Assembly: GCA_020425085.1 (NCBI GenBank)
Contig: JAGQRW010000004.1
Span: 62,001 to 126,000 of the forward strand
DNA from: Paracoccaceae bacterium
GTDB lineage: Bacteria > Pseudomonadota > Alphaproteobacteria > Rhodobacterales > Rhodobacteraceae
Direction of reading: 5' to 3'
DNA length: 64,000 nt
Under the pieces are notes generated by a model that saw only the letters and a program-made list of their open reading frames with translations, did not search any database and was not told the DNA's origin. The position numbers and the translations under genes were made by a program. This document shows, one piece after another, positions 1 through 8,504 of this stretch. Every line of letters begins with the position of its first letter. Position 1 is the first letter of the stretch.

Positions 1-218
1 GCAATCACCGCCGTGGTATAGCCAAACAGCATTTCATGCTGGTGCCAGTAGCCCCCGACATAGCGGCTGGGAAGTTCCAGACCTGCCGCCAGTGTTCCGA
101 CCCAAAGCACCATCGCCAGCGTCGCCCAGATACCTGCGCCCAGGAAAAAGGCGCGAAACCCGTGGCTGAAGACCAGTGGCCCCTTGTAGGCGCGGCGCAG
201 TTCGGATGTGGTTGCCAT
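1..218 (-). CDS. nnrS: NnrS family heme-copper membrane protein (N-terminal part, runs off the left edge)
   Basis: Only the first 72 codons are in the window. The peptide begins MATTSELRRAYKGPLVFSHG and has a hydrophobic segment at about residues 21-46, followed by a WHQHEMLFGY motif at 58-67 that is characteristic of NnrS. NnrS proteins are polytopic membrane proteins linked to nitric-oxide resistance and denitrification. The ATG is preceded by AGAGG six bases upstream, which supports this start. It lies on the same strand as the leucine operon, 137 bp downstream of liuC, so it probably has its own promoter. The rest of the gene is outside the window and cannot be assessed. Confidence 0.8.
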   Translation of the reverse strand, partial: MATTSELRRAYKGPLVFSHGFRAFFLGAGIWATLAMVLWVGTLAAGLELPSRYVGGYWHQHEMLFGYTTAVI

Positions 219-355
219 GATTTACCTCTGTCATTCAGGCGCAATCCGGCGAAAACCGGCTGGTCGGTCGCCGCCAATGGCCGCCTGTGTACCGGCTTGA
301 TCACGCCAGCACAAGTACCTGAACGATTTTGTCGGAATGCCGGATCAAACCGATC

Positions 356-1138
356 TTACCGCGCCCAGAAGGGGCGGCGTTTTTCAAAGAAGGCGGCAAT
401 TCCTTCGGGTGCCTCGTCGCCTTCCCAGGATGCCACCAGCCGCTCGATGGTCGCCTCGATGATCTCGGGCGTGATGGCCGGCCCCAGCATGCGCGTCAGG
501 CGTTTGCTATCGGCAACGGCACCGGGTGCGGCCTGAAGGTAAGGCGAAACTTCGGCCTCGACGGCGGTGTCAAGATCGGCCATTGGCACCACGCGGGCGA
601 TCAGGTTGAGGGTTGCCGCCTCGGCTGCGTCAAACAGGCGCGCCGACATGAACACCCGGCGCGCCTTGTCCTCGCCCATCCGTGCCAGCACATAGGGGCT
701 GATGGTGGCGGGGATCAGGCCAAGCCGCACCTCGGTCAGCCCGAACCGCGCCTCGGGCACGGCAATCGCCACATCGCAGACCGAGATCATGCCGATTCCG
801 CCGCCAAACGCATTGCCTTGCACGCGACCAATCAAGGGTTTTGGCAGGGTGTTGAGGCGGTAAAGCGCCTGCGCCAGTTTGCGCGCTTCGCGGCGGCGTT
901 CATCGGCAGTTGCGCCCATCTGCGCCTGCATCCAGCGAAGATCACCACCGGCACAAAAACTTTTGCCTTCGGCCGCCAGAACCACCACGCGCACCGCCTT
1001 ATCATTGCCAAGCTGTTCGGCAGCCTCGGACAATTCTTCGATCATCTGCCCGGAAAGCGCGTTGTGTTTGTCGCCGCGCGCCAGCCAAAGGGTTGCGACA
1101 CCGCGTGCGTCAAGTTCGATTCTCAGGGTTTCAAACAT
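356..1138 (-). CDS. liuC: Enoyl-CoA hydratase/isomerase family protein, probable methylglutaconyl-CoA hydratase
   Basis: A 260-aa crotonase-fold protein. Seen: the oxyanion-hole motif FCAGGD (61-66), the glycine-rich FGGGIG (111-116) and the RFGLTEVRLGLIP segment (131-143) that carries a catalytic-type Glu. It should hydrate 3-methylglutaconyl-CoA to HMG-CoA, the penultimate step of leucine breakdown; this specificity comes from the operon, since the family fold alone does not give it. The ATG overlaps the end of the HMG-CoA lyase gene by 8 nt, so translation is probably coupled. It is the last recognised gene of the liu operon. Confidence 0.85.
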   Translation of the reverse strand: MFETLRIELDARGVATLWLARGDKHNALSGQMIEELSEAAEQLGNDKAVRVVVLAAEGKSFCAGGDLRWMQAQMGATADERRREARKLAQALYRLNTLPKPLIGRVQGNAFGGGIGMISVCDVAIAVPEARFGLTEVRLGLIPATISPYVLARMGEDKARRVFMSARLFDAAEAATLNLIARVVPMADLDTAVEAEVSPYLQAAPGAVADSKRLTRMLGPAITPEIIEATIERLVASWEGDEAPEGIAAFFEKRRPFWAR

Positions 1139-1994
1139 CAGTATCCCTCCGCATCTGTTGCGCCATTTCGGCGGCTTTCAGCAGCTTTTCACCATCCAGC
1201 CCGGTTTGATAGCCAAGGCTGGTCAGCAGCGCATCCACCGCCTCGGTCGCGACATTGCCCGACGCCCCCGGCGCATAGGGACAGCCACCAAGCCCGCCGA
1301 CGGCAGCATCAAACACCCGCAAACCCATCGCCAGCGACGCCTCGATATTCGCCAACGCCCGGCCCATGGTGTCGTGATAATGGCCGGCCAGCCGGGTGGC
1401 GGGCATCACATCAAGCACCGCCTTCAGCATATTGGTAATGCTGGCCGGGGTCGCATGGCCGATGGTGTCGCCAAGGCTGATCTCATAACAGCCAAGGTCA
1501 CGCAGCTTTGCCGCCACCTCCGCCGCCATTTTGGGCGGGGTCGGTCCTTCAAACGGGCAGTCGGTGACGCAGGAGATATAGCCGCGCACCCTTATGCCAT
1601 CTGCCGTGGCCGCCATGGCAACCGGTTTGAACCGTTCCAGGCTTTCGGCGATCGAACAGTTGATGTTGGCGCGGCTGAACCCTTCGGAGGCGGAGGCGAA
1701 AATCGCCACTTCATCGGCACGGGCCAGCTTTGCCGCGTCATAGCCGCGGATGTTCGGCGTCAACGCGGCATAGGAAACGCCGGGTTGCCGCCGGATACCG
1801 GCCAGAACCTTGTCGCTGTCGGCCATTTGCGGCACCCATTTCGCACTGACAAAAGACGCCACCTCGATCCGCCTGAACCCGGTTTCAGACAAAAGATCAA
1901 CCAGTGCGATCTTTTCACTGGCGGGGATCTGCCGCTTTTCGTTTTGCAAGCCATCGCGCGGCCCAACCTCGAATATCTCGACCAATTCAGCCAT
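1131..1994 (-). CDS. liuE: Hydroxymethylglutaryl-CoA lyase
   Basis: A 287-aa HMGL-like TIM-barrel enzyme that cleaves HMG-CoA to acetyl-CoA and acetoacetate, the last step of leucine degradation. Visible motifs are GPRDGLQNE (11-19), which carries substrate and metal-binding residues, a HYHDT metal-binding histidine pair, and the C-terminal signature GGCPYAPGASGN (236-247) whose cysteine is catalytic in the family. The length is typical of bacterial HMG-CoA lyases. The start ATG overlaps the end of the upstream GST gene by 8 nt and the stop overlaps liuC by 8 nt, so this is a tightly coupled operon. Confidence 0.93.
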   Translation of the reverse strand: MAELVEIFEVGPRDGLQNEKRQIPASEKIALVDLLSETGFRRIEVASFVSAKWVPQMADSDKVLAGIRRQPGVSYAALTPNIRGYDAAKLARADEVAIFASASEGFSRANINCSIAESLERFKPVAMAATADGIRVRGYISCVTDCPFEGPTPPKMAAEVAAKLRDLGCYEISLGDTIGHATPASITNMLKAVLDVMPATRLAGHYHDTMGRALANIEASLAMGLRVFDAAVGGLGGCPYAPGASGNVATEAVDALLTSLGYQTGLDGEKLLKAAEMAQQMRRDTDV

Positions 1995-2646
1995 CGGGGA
2001 GCTCGTAAAAATCCCGCTCGAACAGCAATTCCGCCCCAGCCGGCGGCACCGTCTTTTGAAACGCGGGCCGCGCCATCAGGCGATCCACATAGGCGCGCAC
2101 ATTGGGGAACTGTTCCAGCCGCACAAAATGCCCGGCACCAAAGACCGAATAGCCGACATTGGTATCCACCGCCGAAAAGCCGCTGGCCAAAAGGTATTCC
2201 TGCCCCTCCAGCGCCTCCTCCACCACGCCGAGAACCCGCGCCAGCCGCATGGTTTCATAGCGCATCACGGTGGCCGAGCGCATATGCGGTTCGCGCATCA
2301 CGATATGATGCTGCACCAGCGTCGCAAGATGCTGGCCGATGGTTTCGGCGAAATGCAGCCATTGCACCCAGTCCCAGTGCTCGGGGTGATCAAGTCCGCG
2401 CCCGAGGCCACATTCCGGATAGGTCACCACCAGATATTCGGTGATGGCCCCGGTTTCCACGATCACCCTGCCCCGATCCTCCAGCGCCGGCACCCTTCCG
2501 GCAGGCGACAGGTGGCGATAGCTGTCGTTGTAAAGCGAGCGGCGAAAGGAATGGATCACCAGCTCAAACTCCAGCCCCATTTCGTATAACAAGGCCAGCG
2601 AGCGGGTCGAGCGGCTTTGCCAGCCGTGATGCAGGCGGCGGGTCAC
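1987..2646 (-). CDS. Glutathione S-transferase family protein
   Basis: A 219-aa soluble protein with a thioredoxin-like N-terminal domain (LHHGWQSRSTR near the start, a GST-like active-site serine region; AGRVPALEDRGRVIVETGAITEYL at about 48-71 with its central E-T-G glutathione-binding turn) and a helical C-terminal domain. The start is a GTG that overlaps the liuD stop by 4 nt (GTGA). Its place between liuD and liuE suggests co-expression with leucine catabolism, but the substrate cannot be read from sequence. It may act in detoxification of reactive acyl intermediates; that is inference. Confidence 0.85.
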   Translation of the reverse strand: MTRRLHHGWQSRSTRSLALLYEMGLEFELVIHSFRRSLYNDSYRHLSPAGRVPALEDRGRVIVETGAITEYLVVTYPECGLGRGLDHPEHWDWVQWLHFAETIGQHLATLVQHHIVMREPHMRSATVMRYETMRLARVLGVVEEALEGQEYLLASGFSAVDTNVGYSVFGAGHFVRLEQFPNVRAYVDRLMARPAFQKTVPPAGAELLFERDFYELPDG

Positions 2647-4592
2647 GCCGCATCCCCGGTTTCATCTTCCAGCCGGATCAAGGCCGCCCCCGCCTCGACC
2701 TGACTGCCTGCATTGGCCAGAACCTCGGCTACCACGCCGTCGCGTTGGGCGGTAAGCGCGTGTTCCATCTTCATCGCCTCAAGCACCGCCAGCCGATCAC
2801 CGGCGGCCACCTTGTCACCCGGCGCGACATGTATCGACTTGACCAGACCCGGCATCGGGGCCGCAATCACATTGCCATCACCCGACTGCCCGCCCGCCCG
2901 GTCCAGCACGTCGATGACGCGAAAATGAAAACCATGGTCTGCGAAAATGCTGATCTTGTCACGTTGGCGGATATAGCCGGGTGCGCGGTCGCCGTTGAGT
3001 GTCAGGCCGCCCTTGTGGTGCCGGGCCTCGACCAGTGTTTCGCCCAGCATGATCCGGTGGTACCCGCCGCCCATGTGAATGACGTCGGCGGTGAATTCCG
3101 CATCCTCATAGGTCAGGATGATGGTCTGGCAAAGTGGCTGCCACAGGCTGAACCCAGTCTGCCAGTCGGCGCGTTCAACCAGTTCCATCGCCACCAGCAC
3201 CGCCATGGCGCGTATCTTGTGGTCAGGTTCGGGTTCAACCGTCAGGCTGGCCAAATCGCGCTGGATCAGGTCGGTATCAACCTCACCGGCGACAAATCCC
3301 TTGTGCCGGGTCAATGCGCCCAGAAAGCCAAGGTTGGTGACGCTGCCGGCCACTTCGGTTTCAGCCAAAGCGCGCTCCAGTTGCAACAGCGCCACGTCGC
3401 GGCTGGCGGCATGCACGACCAGCTTGGCAATCATCGGGTCATACCAGGGCGAGATGGTATCACCCTGGCGCACCCCGCTATCCACCCTGACCCCGGCGGG
3501 AAAGCTGAGATGGTCAAGCGTGCCGGTGGCAGGCAAAAAACCTTTGGGCACGTCCTCGGCATAAAGTCGCGCCTCGAACGCGTGGCCGTTGATTTCTAGC
3601 CCGGTCTGATCCATCGGCAGCGCCTGCCCCGCCGCGATGCGCAACTGCCAATCCACCAGATCAACGCCAGTAATCATTTCGGTCACCGGATGTTCCACCT
3701 GAAGGCGTGTATTCATTTCCATGAACCAGAACCGGTCGGGTTTCAGGCCGACCGAGGCGTCGACAATAAACTCCACCGTCCCGGCCCCGGCATAGCCGAT
3801 GGCGCGCGCCGCCTTTACCGCCGCATCGCCCATGGCCGCGCGCATTTCCGGCGTCATGCCGGGGGCCGGAGCCTCTTCTATCACCTTCTGGTGGCGCCGT
3901 TGCAGCGAACAATCGCGTTCAAACAGATGCACGGCGTTCTGGCCGTCGCCAAACACCTGCACTTCGATATGGCGTGGCTTTTGAACGTATTTCTCGATCA
4001 GAACCGCGTCATTGCCAAAGGCTTTCACCGCTTCCGAGCGGGCGGATTGAAGCGCCTCGGCAAACCCCTTGGCGGCATCGACCCGGCGCATCCCCTTGCC
4101 ACCACCACCAGCCACCGCCTTGATCAGCACGGGATAACCGATTTCAGCCGCCATGCCCGCTAGATGCTCAGGATCCTGATTGTCGCCGTGATACCCCGGC
4201 ACCACCGGCACGCCCGCCTTTTCCATCAGCTTCTTGGCGGCATCCTTCAGCCCCATGGCGCGGATCGCCGCCGCCGAAGGGCCGATAAACACCAGCCCGG
4301 CCGCCTGAACCATGTCCACGAATTCCGGGTTTTCGCTCAGAAAACCATAGCCGGGATGAATCGCCTCAGCGCCAGTCGCCCTGGCCGCCGCGATAATGAC
4401 TTCCATTCGCAGGTAACTGTCCGCTGGGGCCGGCCCACCGATATGAACGGCCTGATCCGCCATCGCCACATGTTTTGCCCCCCGGTCGGCATCGGAATAG
4501 ACCGCGACCGTTCCGACCCCCATCAGGCGGGCAGTTTCCATCACCCGGCAGGCGATTTCGCCGCGATTGGCGACAAGTATCTTTCGAAACAT
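2643..4592 (-). CDS. liuD: Methylcrotonyl-CoA carboxylase biotin-containing (alpha) subunit
   Basis: A 649-aa acyl-CoA carboxylase alpha subunit. Order of domains: biotin carboxylase N-terminal domain (FRKILVANRGEIACR), ATP-grasp domain with the GGGGKGM loop, biotin-carboxylase C-terminal domain, a linker, and a biotinyl domain with EAMKMEH, whose lysine at about residue 608 is the biotin site. It carboxylates biotin and, with LiuB, converts 3-methylcrotonyl-CoA to 3-methylglutaconyl-CoA. The ATG overlaps the upstream monooxygenase stop by one base (TGATG). Assignment to methylcrotonyl-CoA over propionyl-CoA rests on the operon, which has liuA, liuB, liuC and liuE. Confidence 0.92.
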   Translation of the reverse strand: MFRKILVANRGEIACRVMETARLMGVGTVAVYSDADRGAKHVAMADQAVHIGGPAPADSYLRMEVIIAAARATGAEAIHPGYGFLSENPEFVDMVQAAGLVFIGPSAAAIRAMGLKDAAKKLMEKAGVPVVPGYHGDNQDPEHLAGMAAEIGYPVLIKAVAGGGGKGMRRVDAAKGFAEALQSARSEAVKAFGNDAVLIEKYVQKPRHIEVQVFGDGQNAVHLFERDCSLQRRHQKVIEEAPAPGMTPEMRAAMGDAAVKAARAIGYAGAGTVEFIVDASVGLKPDRFWFMEMNTRLQVEHPVTEMITGVDLVDWQLRIAAGQALPMDQTGLEINGHAFEARLYAEDVPKGFLPATGTLDHLSFPAGVRVDSGVRQGDTISPWYDPMIAKLVVHAASRDVALLQLERALAETEVAGSVTNLGFLGALTRHKGFVAGEVDTDLIQRDLASLTVEPEPDHKIRAMAVLVAMELVERADWQTGFSLWQPLCQTIILTYEDAEFTADVIHMGGGYHRIMLGETLVEARHHKGGLTLNGDRAPGYIRQRDKISIFADHGFHFRVIDVLDRAGGQSGDGNVIAAPMPGLVKSIHVAPGDKVAAGDRLAVLEAMKMEHALTAQRDGVVAEVLANAGSQVEAGAALIRLEDETGDAA

Positions 4593-5560
4593 CAGCTTTC
4601 CCTTCGCCAGCCGCCGCCAAGCAAGGCCTCGGCTTGATGCGTCATATCCGTCATGATTTCCGAAGCCGGTTTAACCTGATGGATCAGGCCGATCCCCTCA
4701 CCGACGGTGGCGCTGGCAATGCTGGTATCGCCGCTCTGGATCGCTGCCAGCCATGCAGAATGTGCCGCCTGATCTTGCGCGAGTTCCGCATTTTTGCCCT
4801 GCCACTTCGCGGTAAACGCAGTTTGCAGCACACGGTTCTGAAACCGCTCTGGCCAATCAAACGCCCGTACAATATCAACCACTTTGGTGTGAACCGTATC
4901 ATCGCCGGTGGCTACCAACCCAACCGCGTGATGGCCTTTGGGGGCCAGTGCCTCGGTCGCAGCCCAAAACCTTGTGCCACAAACCACACCATCCGCCCCC
5001 AGCATCAAAGCTGCCGCCAGGCCACGCCCATCGGCGATACCGCCTGCTGCACATAACAACACCTCAGGTGCATGGACCGCCAGCCAATCCGCCACCTCGG
5101 GCACCAGCGTCAATGTGGCGCGACTGTCGCCATGCCCGCCCGCCTCGGCGCCTTGCGCCACGATCACATCGGCCCCGGCATCCACCGCTGCGCGGGAATC
5201 TTCAAGCGTTTGAACCTGACAGATCAGCGGCACACCCGCGGCCTTTACCGCCGCCCCCGGCCCCGCAGGATCGCCAAAACTCAGGAATATCGCCCGCGGT
5301 TCCCGCGCCAGCACATCGTCTAACAATCCCGGCACCCCGGCCAGACGCCAGGTAATGAAACCACAGCCAACGGGGGTTTCGCCGGCATTGTGAAATTCCG
5401 TCATAATCCAGTCTGGCACACAATAACCGCCACCGATCAGGCCAAGGCCGCCCGCCGCCGACACCGCCGCCGCCAGCCGACCACCGCCGACATAGGCCAT
5501 CGGTGCCAGTATGATCGGATGGCGCAATCCGAATGCCCGCGTCAGCCTGGTTTCGATCAT
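4592..5560 (-). CDS. Nitronate monooxygenase (NPD/2-nitropropane dioxygenase-like flavoprotein)
   Basis: A 322-aa FMN-dependent TIM-barrel protein. Seen: RHPIILAPMAYVGGGRLAAA near the N-terminus, PVGCGFITW, a VAQGAEAGGH segment typical of this family and AAGGIADGRGLAAAL with GADGVVCGTRF near the phosphate-binding end. It is expected to oxidise nitronates to carbonyl compounds. I chose the ATG, with GAGGG nine bases upstream; a GTG one codon earlier is also possible. It sits between liuB and liuD, which are normally adjacent, and is followed by liuD with a 1-nt overlap. Why a nitronate oxidase belongs in a leucine operon is not evident. Confidence 0.85.
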   Translation of the reverse strand: MIETRLTRAFGLRHPIILAPMAYVGGGRLAAAVSAAGGLGLIGGGYCVPDWIMTEFHNAGETPVGCGFITWRLAGVPGLLDDVLAREPRAIFLSFGDPAGPGAAVKAAGVPLICQVQTLEDSRAAVDAGADVIVAQGAEAGGHGDSRATLTLVPEVADWLAVHAPEVLLCAAGGIADGRGLAAALMLGADGVVCGTRFWAATEALAPKGHHAVGLVATGDDTVHTKVVDIVRAFDWPERFQNRVLQTAFTAKWQGKNAELAQDQAAHSAWLAAIQSGDTSIASATVGEGIGLIHQVKPASEIMTDMTHQAEALLGGGWRRES

Positions 5561-5570
5561 CACGATTTTC

Positions 5571-5605
5571 CCTCATTGTTCCGGCAAATACTCCCGCCGG
5601 AGGCA
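5571..5605 (+). repeat. Dispersed intergenic element, copy a
   Basis: The plus strand reads CCTCATTGTTCC, then GGC, then AAATACTCCCGCCGGAGGCA. It fills the 48-bp gap between liuB and the nitronate monooxygenase gene. It matches four other copies in this window (35351, 42082, 53039 and, on the minus strand, 49560) and a partial copy at 19921. Relative to the minus-strand transcript it is inverted, unlike the other copies, and can pair CCGGC with GCCGG or CTCC with GGAG. Confidence 0.6.
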
Positions 5606-5611
5606 TTGAAA

Positions 5612-7219
5612 CTACATACGGAACAGGCCAAAGCGCGTCTCCTCGATCGGGGCGCATAACGCTGCAGACAGGCTTAGCGCCAGCACATCGCGGGTTTTCC
5701 GCGGATCAATAATGCCGTCATCCCACAGTCGCGCGCTGGCAAACAACGGATGCGATTGTTCTTCGAACATCTCCAGGGTCGGACGCTTGAATTCCGCCTC
5801 CTCCTCAGGTGACCATGTGCCGCCCGCGCGTTCTATCGCATCGCGCTTGACCGTGGCCAATACCCCGGCCGCCTGCTCACCGCCCATCACCGACACCCGG
5901 CTGTTGGGCCATGTCCACAGGAACCGTGGGCTATATGCACGGCCCGCCATGCCGTAGTTTCCCGCGCCGTTCGAGCCGCCGATGATCATGGTGATCTTCG
6001 GCGCGCTGGTGGTTGCTACTGCCGTCACCATCTTGGCACCGTGCCGCGCAATGCCTTCGGACTCATATTTGCGGCCAACCATGAATCCGGTAATATTCTG
6101 CAAGAACAACAAGGGTATACGCCGCTGGCTGCACAATTCAACGAAATGCGCCCCCTTCTGCGCACTTTCCGAAAACAGCACACCATTGTTGCCGATGATG
6201 CCAAGCGGCATGCCCTTCACATGGGCAAAACCACAAACCAGCGTCTCACCAAAGCGCGCCTTGAACTCGTCAAACCGCGAGCCGTCCACCAGCCGCGCGA
6301 TCACCTCGCGGATGTCATAAGGTGTGCGCAGATCGGCAGGCACCACACCCAGCAACTCGGCCGGATCATAGGCCGGTTCCTCGCTTGGCTGGATCAGCAC
6401 GGTTTTCGGTTTCACCCGGTTCAGCCTGGCCACCGCCTGACGCGCCAGCGCCAGCGCATGCGCGTCGTCCTCGGCCAGATAATCGGCCACACCGGACAGG
6501 CGGGTATGGACATCGCCCCCGCCCAGATCCTCGGCGCTGACCACTTCACCGGTCGCCGCCTTGACCAAAGGTGGTCCGGCCAGAAAGATCGTGCCCTGTT
6601 CCTTGACGATGATCGCCACATCCGACATCGCCGGCACATAGGCGCCGCCAGCGGTACATGATCCCATGACCACGCCAATTTGCGGAATGCCTTTGGCCGA
6701 CATATTGGCCTGATTATAGAAAATTCGCCCGAAATGATCGCGATCAGGAAACACCTCGTCCTGATTGGGCAGGTTGGCACCACCGCTGTCCACCAGATAG
6801 ATGCAGGGCAAATGGTTCTGTTCGGCAATTTCCTGAGCGCGCAGATGCTTTTTCACCGTCATCGGGAAATAGGTGCCGCCCTTGACCGTGGCATCGTTGC
6901 AGATCACCATCACCTCAAGCCCGTGCACCAGCCCGATACCCGCGACAATCCCCGCCCCCGGTGCGCCGCCATCATATAGCCCATGCGCCGCCGTCGCGCC
7001 GATTTCCAGAAACGGCGAGCCGGGATCAAGCAGATTCGCCACCCGCCGCCTTGGCAGCATCTTGCCCCGCGCAATATGTCGCGAGCGTGCCTTGTCACCG
7101 CCACCAAGCCGCGCAAGCGCGGCCGCATCGGCAACGGTTTTCAGCATCTCCAGATGTCGCGCCTGATTGGTCCGCCAGGTTTCGGACGCGGGCAGGATCT
7201 GCGATTTCAGAACCGCCAT
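5612..7219 (-). CDS. liuB: Methylcrotonyl-CoA carboxylase carboxyltransferase (beta) subunit
   Basis: A 535-aa carboxyltransferase of the MccB/PccB type. It transfers CO2 from biotin on LiuD to 3-methylcrotonyl-CoA. Seen: [24 protein letters not shown] (about 52-75), the acyl-CoA binding glycine-rich stretch [14 protein letters not shown], the biotin-side [20 protein letters not shown] and the [12 protein letters not shown] motif, plus [28 protein letters not shown] near the C-terminus. Length fits the family (about 535 aa). It follows liuA by 40 bp on the same strand. The start ATG is the only sensible one, with the conserved N-terminus close behind. Confidence 0.94.
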   Translation of the reverse strand: MAVLKSQILPASETWRTNQARHLEMLKTVADAAALARLGGGDKARSRHIARGKMLPRRRVANLLDPGSPFLEIGATAAHGLYDGGAPGAGIVAGIGLVHGLEVMVICNDATVKGGTYFPMTVKKHLRAQEIAEQNHLPCIYLVDSGGANLPNQDEVFPDRDHFGRIFYNQANMSAKGIPQIGVVMGSCTAGGAYVPAMSDVAIIVKEQGTIFLAGPPLVKAATGEVVSAEDLGGGDVHTRLSGVADYLAEDDAHALALARQAVARLNRVKPKTVLIQPSEEPAYDPAELLGVVPADLRTPYDIREVIARLVDGSRFDEFKARFGETLVCGFAHVKGMPLGIIGNNGVLFSESAQKGAHFVELCSQRRIPLLFLQNITGFMVGRKYESEGIARHGAKMVTAVATTSAPKITMIIGGSNGAGNYGMAGRAYSPRFLWTWPNSRVSVMGGEQAAGVLATVKRDAIERAGGTWSPEEEAEFKRPTLEMFEEQSHPLFASARLWDDGIIDPRKTRDVLALSLSAALCAPIEETRFGLFRM

Positions 7220-7259
7220 GCTGCACCTCCCGGCGGGCAGATTGTCGCCGGTGCCATGA

Positions 7260-8423
7260 TCACGCCGTCACCTTCATCAATTCACGCCCGCACAGCATGC
7301 GGCGGATTTCCGAGGTGCCGGCGCCGATCTCCATCAGCTTGGCGTCGCGGAATATGCGGGCCAGCGGGCTGTCGTTCAGGAACCCCGCACCGCCCATCGC
7401 CTGCACCCCCTGCACCGCCACTTCCATCGCCTTTTCCGAGGCATAGAGAACGCAGGCCGCCGCGTCCTGACGAGTCACCTGACCGCGATCACAGGCGCCC
7501 GCGACGGCATAGACATAGGCGCGGGCCGAATTCATCGCCGTGTATATATCGGCGATCTTGCCCTGCATCAGTTGGAAATCGCCGATCTTTTGGCCAAACT
7601 GCTTGCGCTCATGCATGTAGGGCATGATGTGGTCCAGCACCGAATGCATGATGCCGATGCCGATGCCCGACAGCACCACGCGTTCATAATCCAGCCCCGA
7701 CATCAGAACGTTGACGCCCTTTCCTTCCTCGCCAAGGATGTTGTCGAATGGCACCTCGACGTCTTCGAAAATCAGCTCGCCGGTGGCGGAACCGCGCATG
7801 CCGAGCTTGTCAAAGCCTTCTGAGGTGGAAAAACCTTTCATGGTCTTTTCAATCAGAAACGCTGTCAGCCCGCGCGGCCCGGCGGCCGGATCGGTCTTGG
7901 CATAAACCACCAAGGTATCCGCATCAGGGCCGTTGGTGATCCAGTATTTCGTGCCGTTCAGCCGGTAATGATCGTTGCGCTTTTCCGCCCTCAGCTTCAT
8001 CGACACCACGTCGGAACCGGCGCCTGCCTCGGACATCGCCAGCGCCCCCACATGTTCACCCGAAATCAGACGCGGCAAGTATTGCGCCTTTTGCGCCTTG
8101 GTGCCGTTCAGGCGGATCTGGTTGACGCAAAGGTTGGAATGCGCCCCGTAAGACAATGATACCGAGGCCGAGGCCCGCGCCACCTCCTCCACCGCCACGG
8201 TATGCGCGAGATAGCCCATGTTGACGCCGCCGAATTCCTCTTCGACGGTGATGCCCAACAGGCCGAGTTCACCCATTTCGCGCCAGAGTTCGGCGGGCAT
8301 CTTGTTGGATTTGTCGATCTCGGCCGCGATCGGTGCCAGACGATCCTGCGCCCAGCGATGCACGGTTTGGCGCAAGGCTTCAATCTCATCGCCAAGGGCG
8401 AAATTCATCGAGGCGTTGAACAT
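7260..8423 (-). CDS. liuA: Isovaleryl-CoA dehydrogenase
   Basis: A 387-aa acyl-CoA dehydrogenase that oxidises isovaleryl-CoA to 3-methylcrotonyl-CoA with FAD, passing electrons to ETF. Seen: the signature [13 protein letters not shown], the [20 protein letters not shown]-binding region, [10 protein letters not shown] carrying the Glu used as catalytic base in isovaleryl-CoA dehydrogenases, and the C-terminal family motif [20 protein letters not shown]. The start is at the internal ATG ([12 protein letters not shown]), which has GGGAG seven bases upstream; a longer in-frame form would overlap the operator. It is the first gene of the liu operon. Confidence 0.94.
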   Translation of the reverse strand: MFNASMNFALGDEIEALRQTVHRWAQDRLAPIAAEIDKSNKMPAELWREMGELGLLGITVEEEFGGVNMGYLAHTVAVEEVARASASVSLSYGAHSNLCVNQIRLNGTKAQKAQYLPRLISGEHVGALAMSEAGAGSDVVSMKLRAEKRNDHYRLNGTKYWITNGPDADTLVVYAKTDPAAGPRGLTAFLIEKTMKGFSTSEGFDKLGMRGSATGELIFEDVEVPFDNILGEEGKGVNVLMSGLDYERVVLSGIGIGIMHSVLDHIMPYMHERKQFGQKIGDFQLMQGKIADIYTAMNSARAYVYAVAGACDRGQVTRQDAAACVLYASEKAMEVAVQGVQAMGGAGFLNDSPLARIFRDAKLMEIGAGTSEIRRMLCGRELMKVTA

Positions 8424-8441
8424 GGATGGCTCCCAGATAAA

Positions 8442-8485
8442 TGAACGGTTGTTCAATTAATATGTTGCTCCGGTGATTCGGGCAA
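8442..8485 (-). promoter_or_regulatory. Probable liuA promoter with a palindromic operator
   Basis: On the minus strand a -35-like TTGCCC (8485-8480) and a -10-like TATTAA (8462-8457) are separated by exactly 17 bp. Immediately downstream is an inverted repeat, TGAAC-4 nt-GTTCA (8442-8455), which would cover the start of transcription. The arms resemble operators of TetR-type regulators of acyl-CoA and branched-chain catabolism (TTGAAC...GTTCAA type). No regulator gene for it lies in the window, so the identity of the repressor is inference. Confidence 0.5.
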
Positions 8486-8504
8486 GGAAAACACCGGCGA
8501 AGGT

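Noticed and set aside
329-2444. Long plus-strand open frames (369 and 521 aa) over the liu genes
   Set aside because: Antisense to liuC, liuE and GST, which have clear family motifs. Their translations are Arg/Pro/His-rich without any domain, typical of GC-rich shadows.
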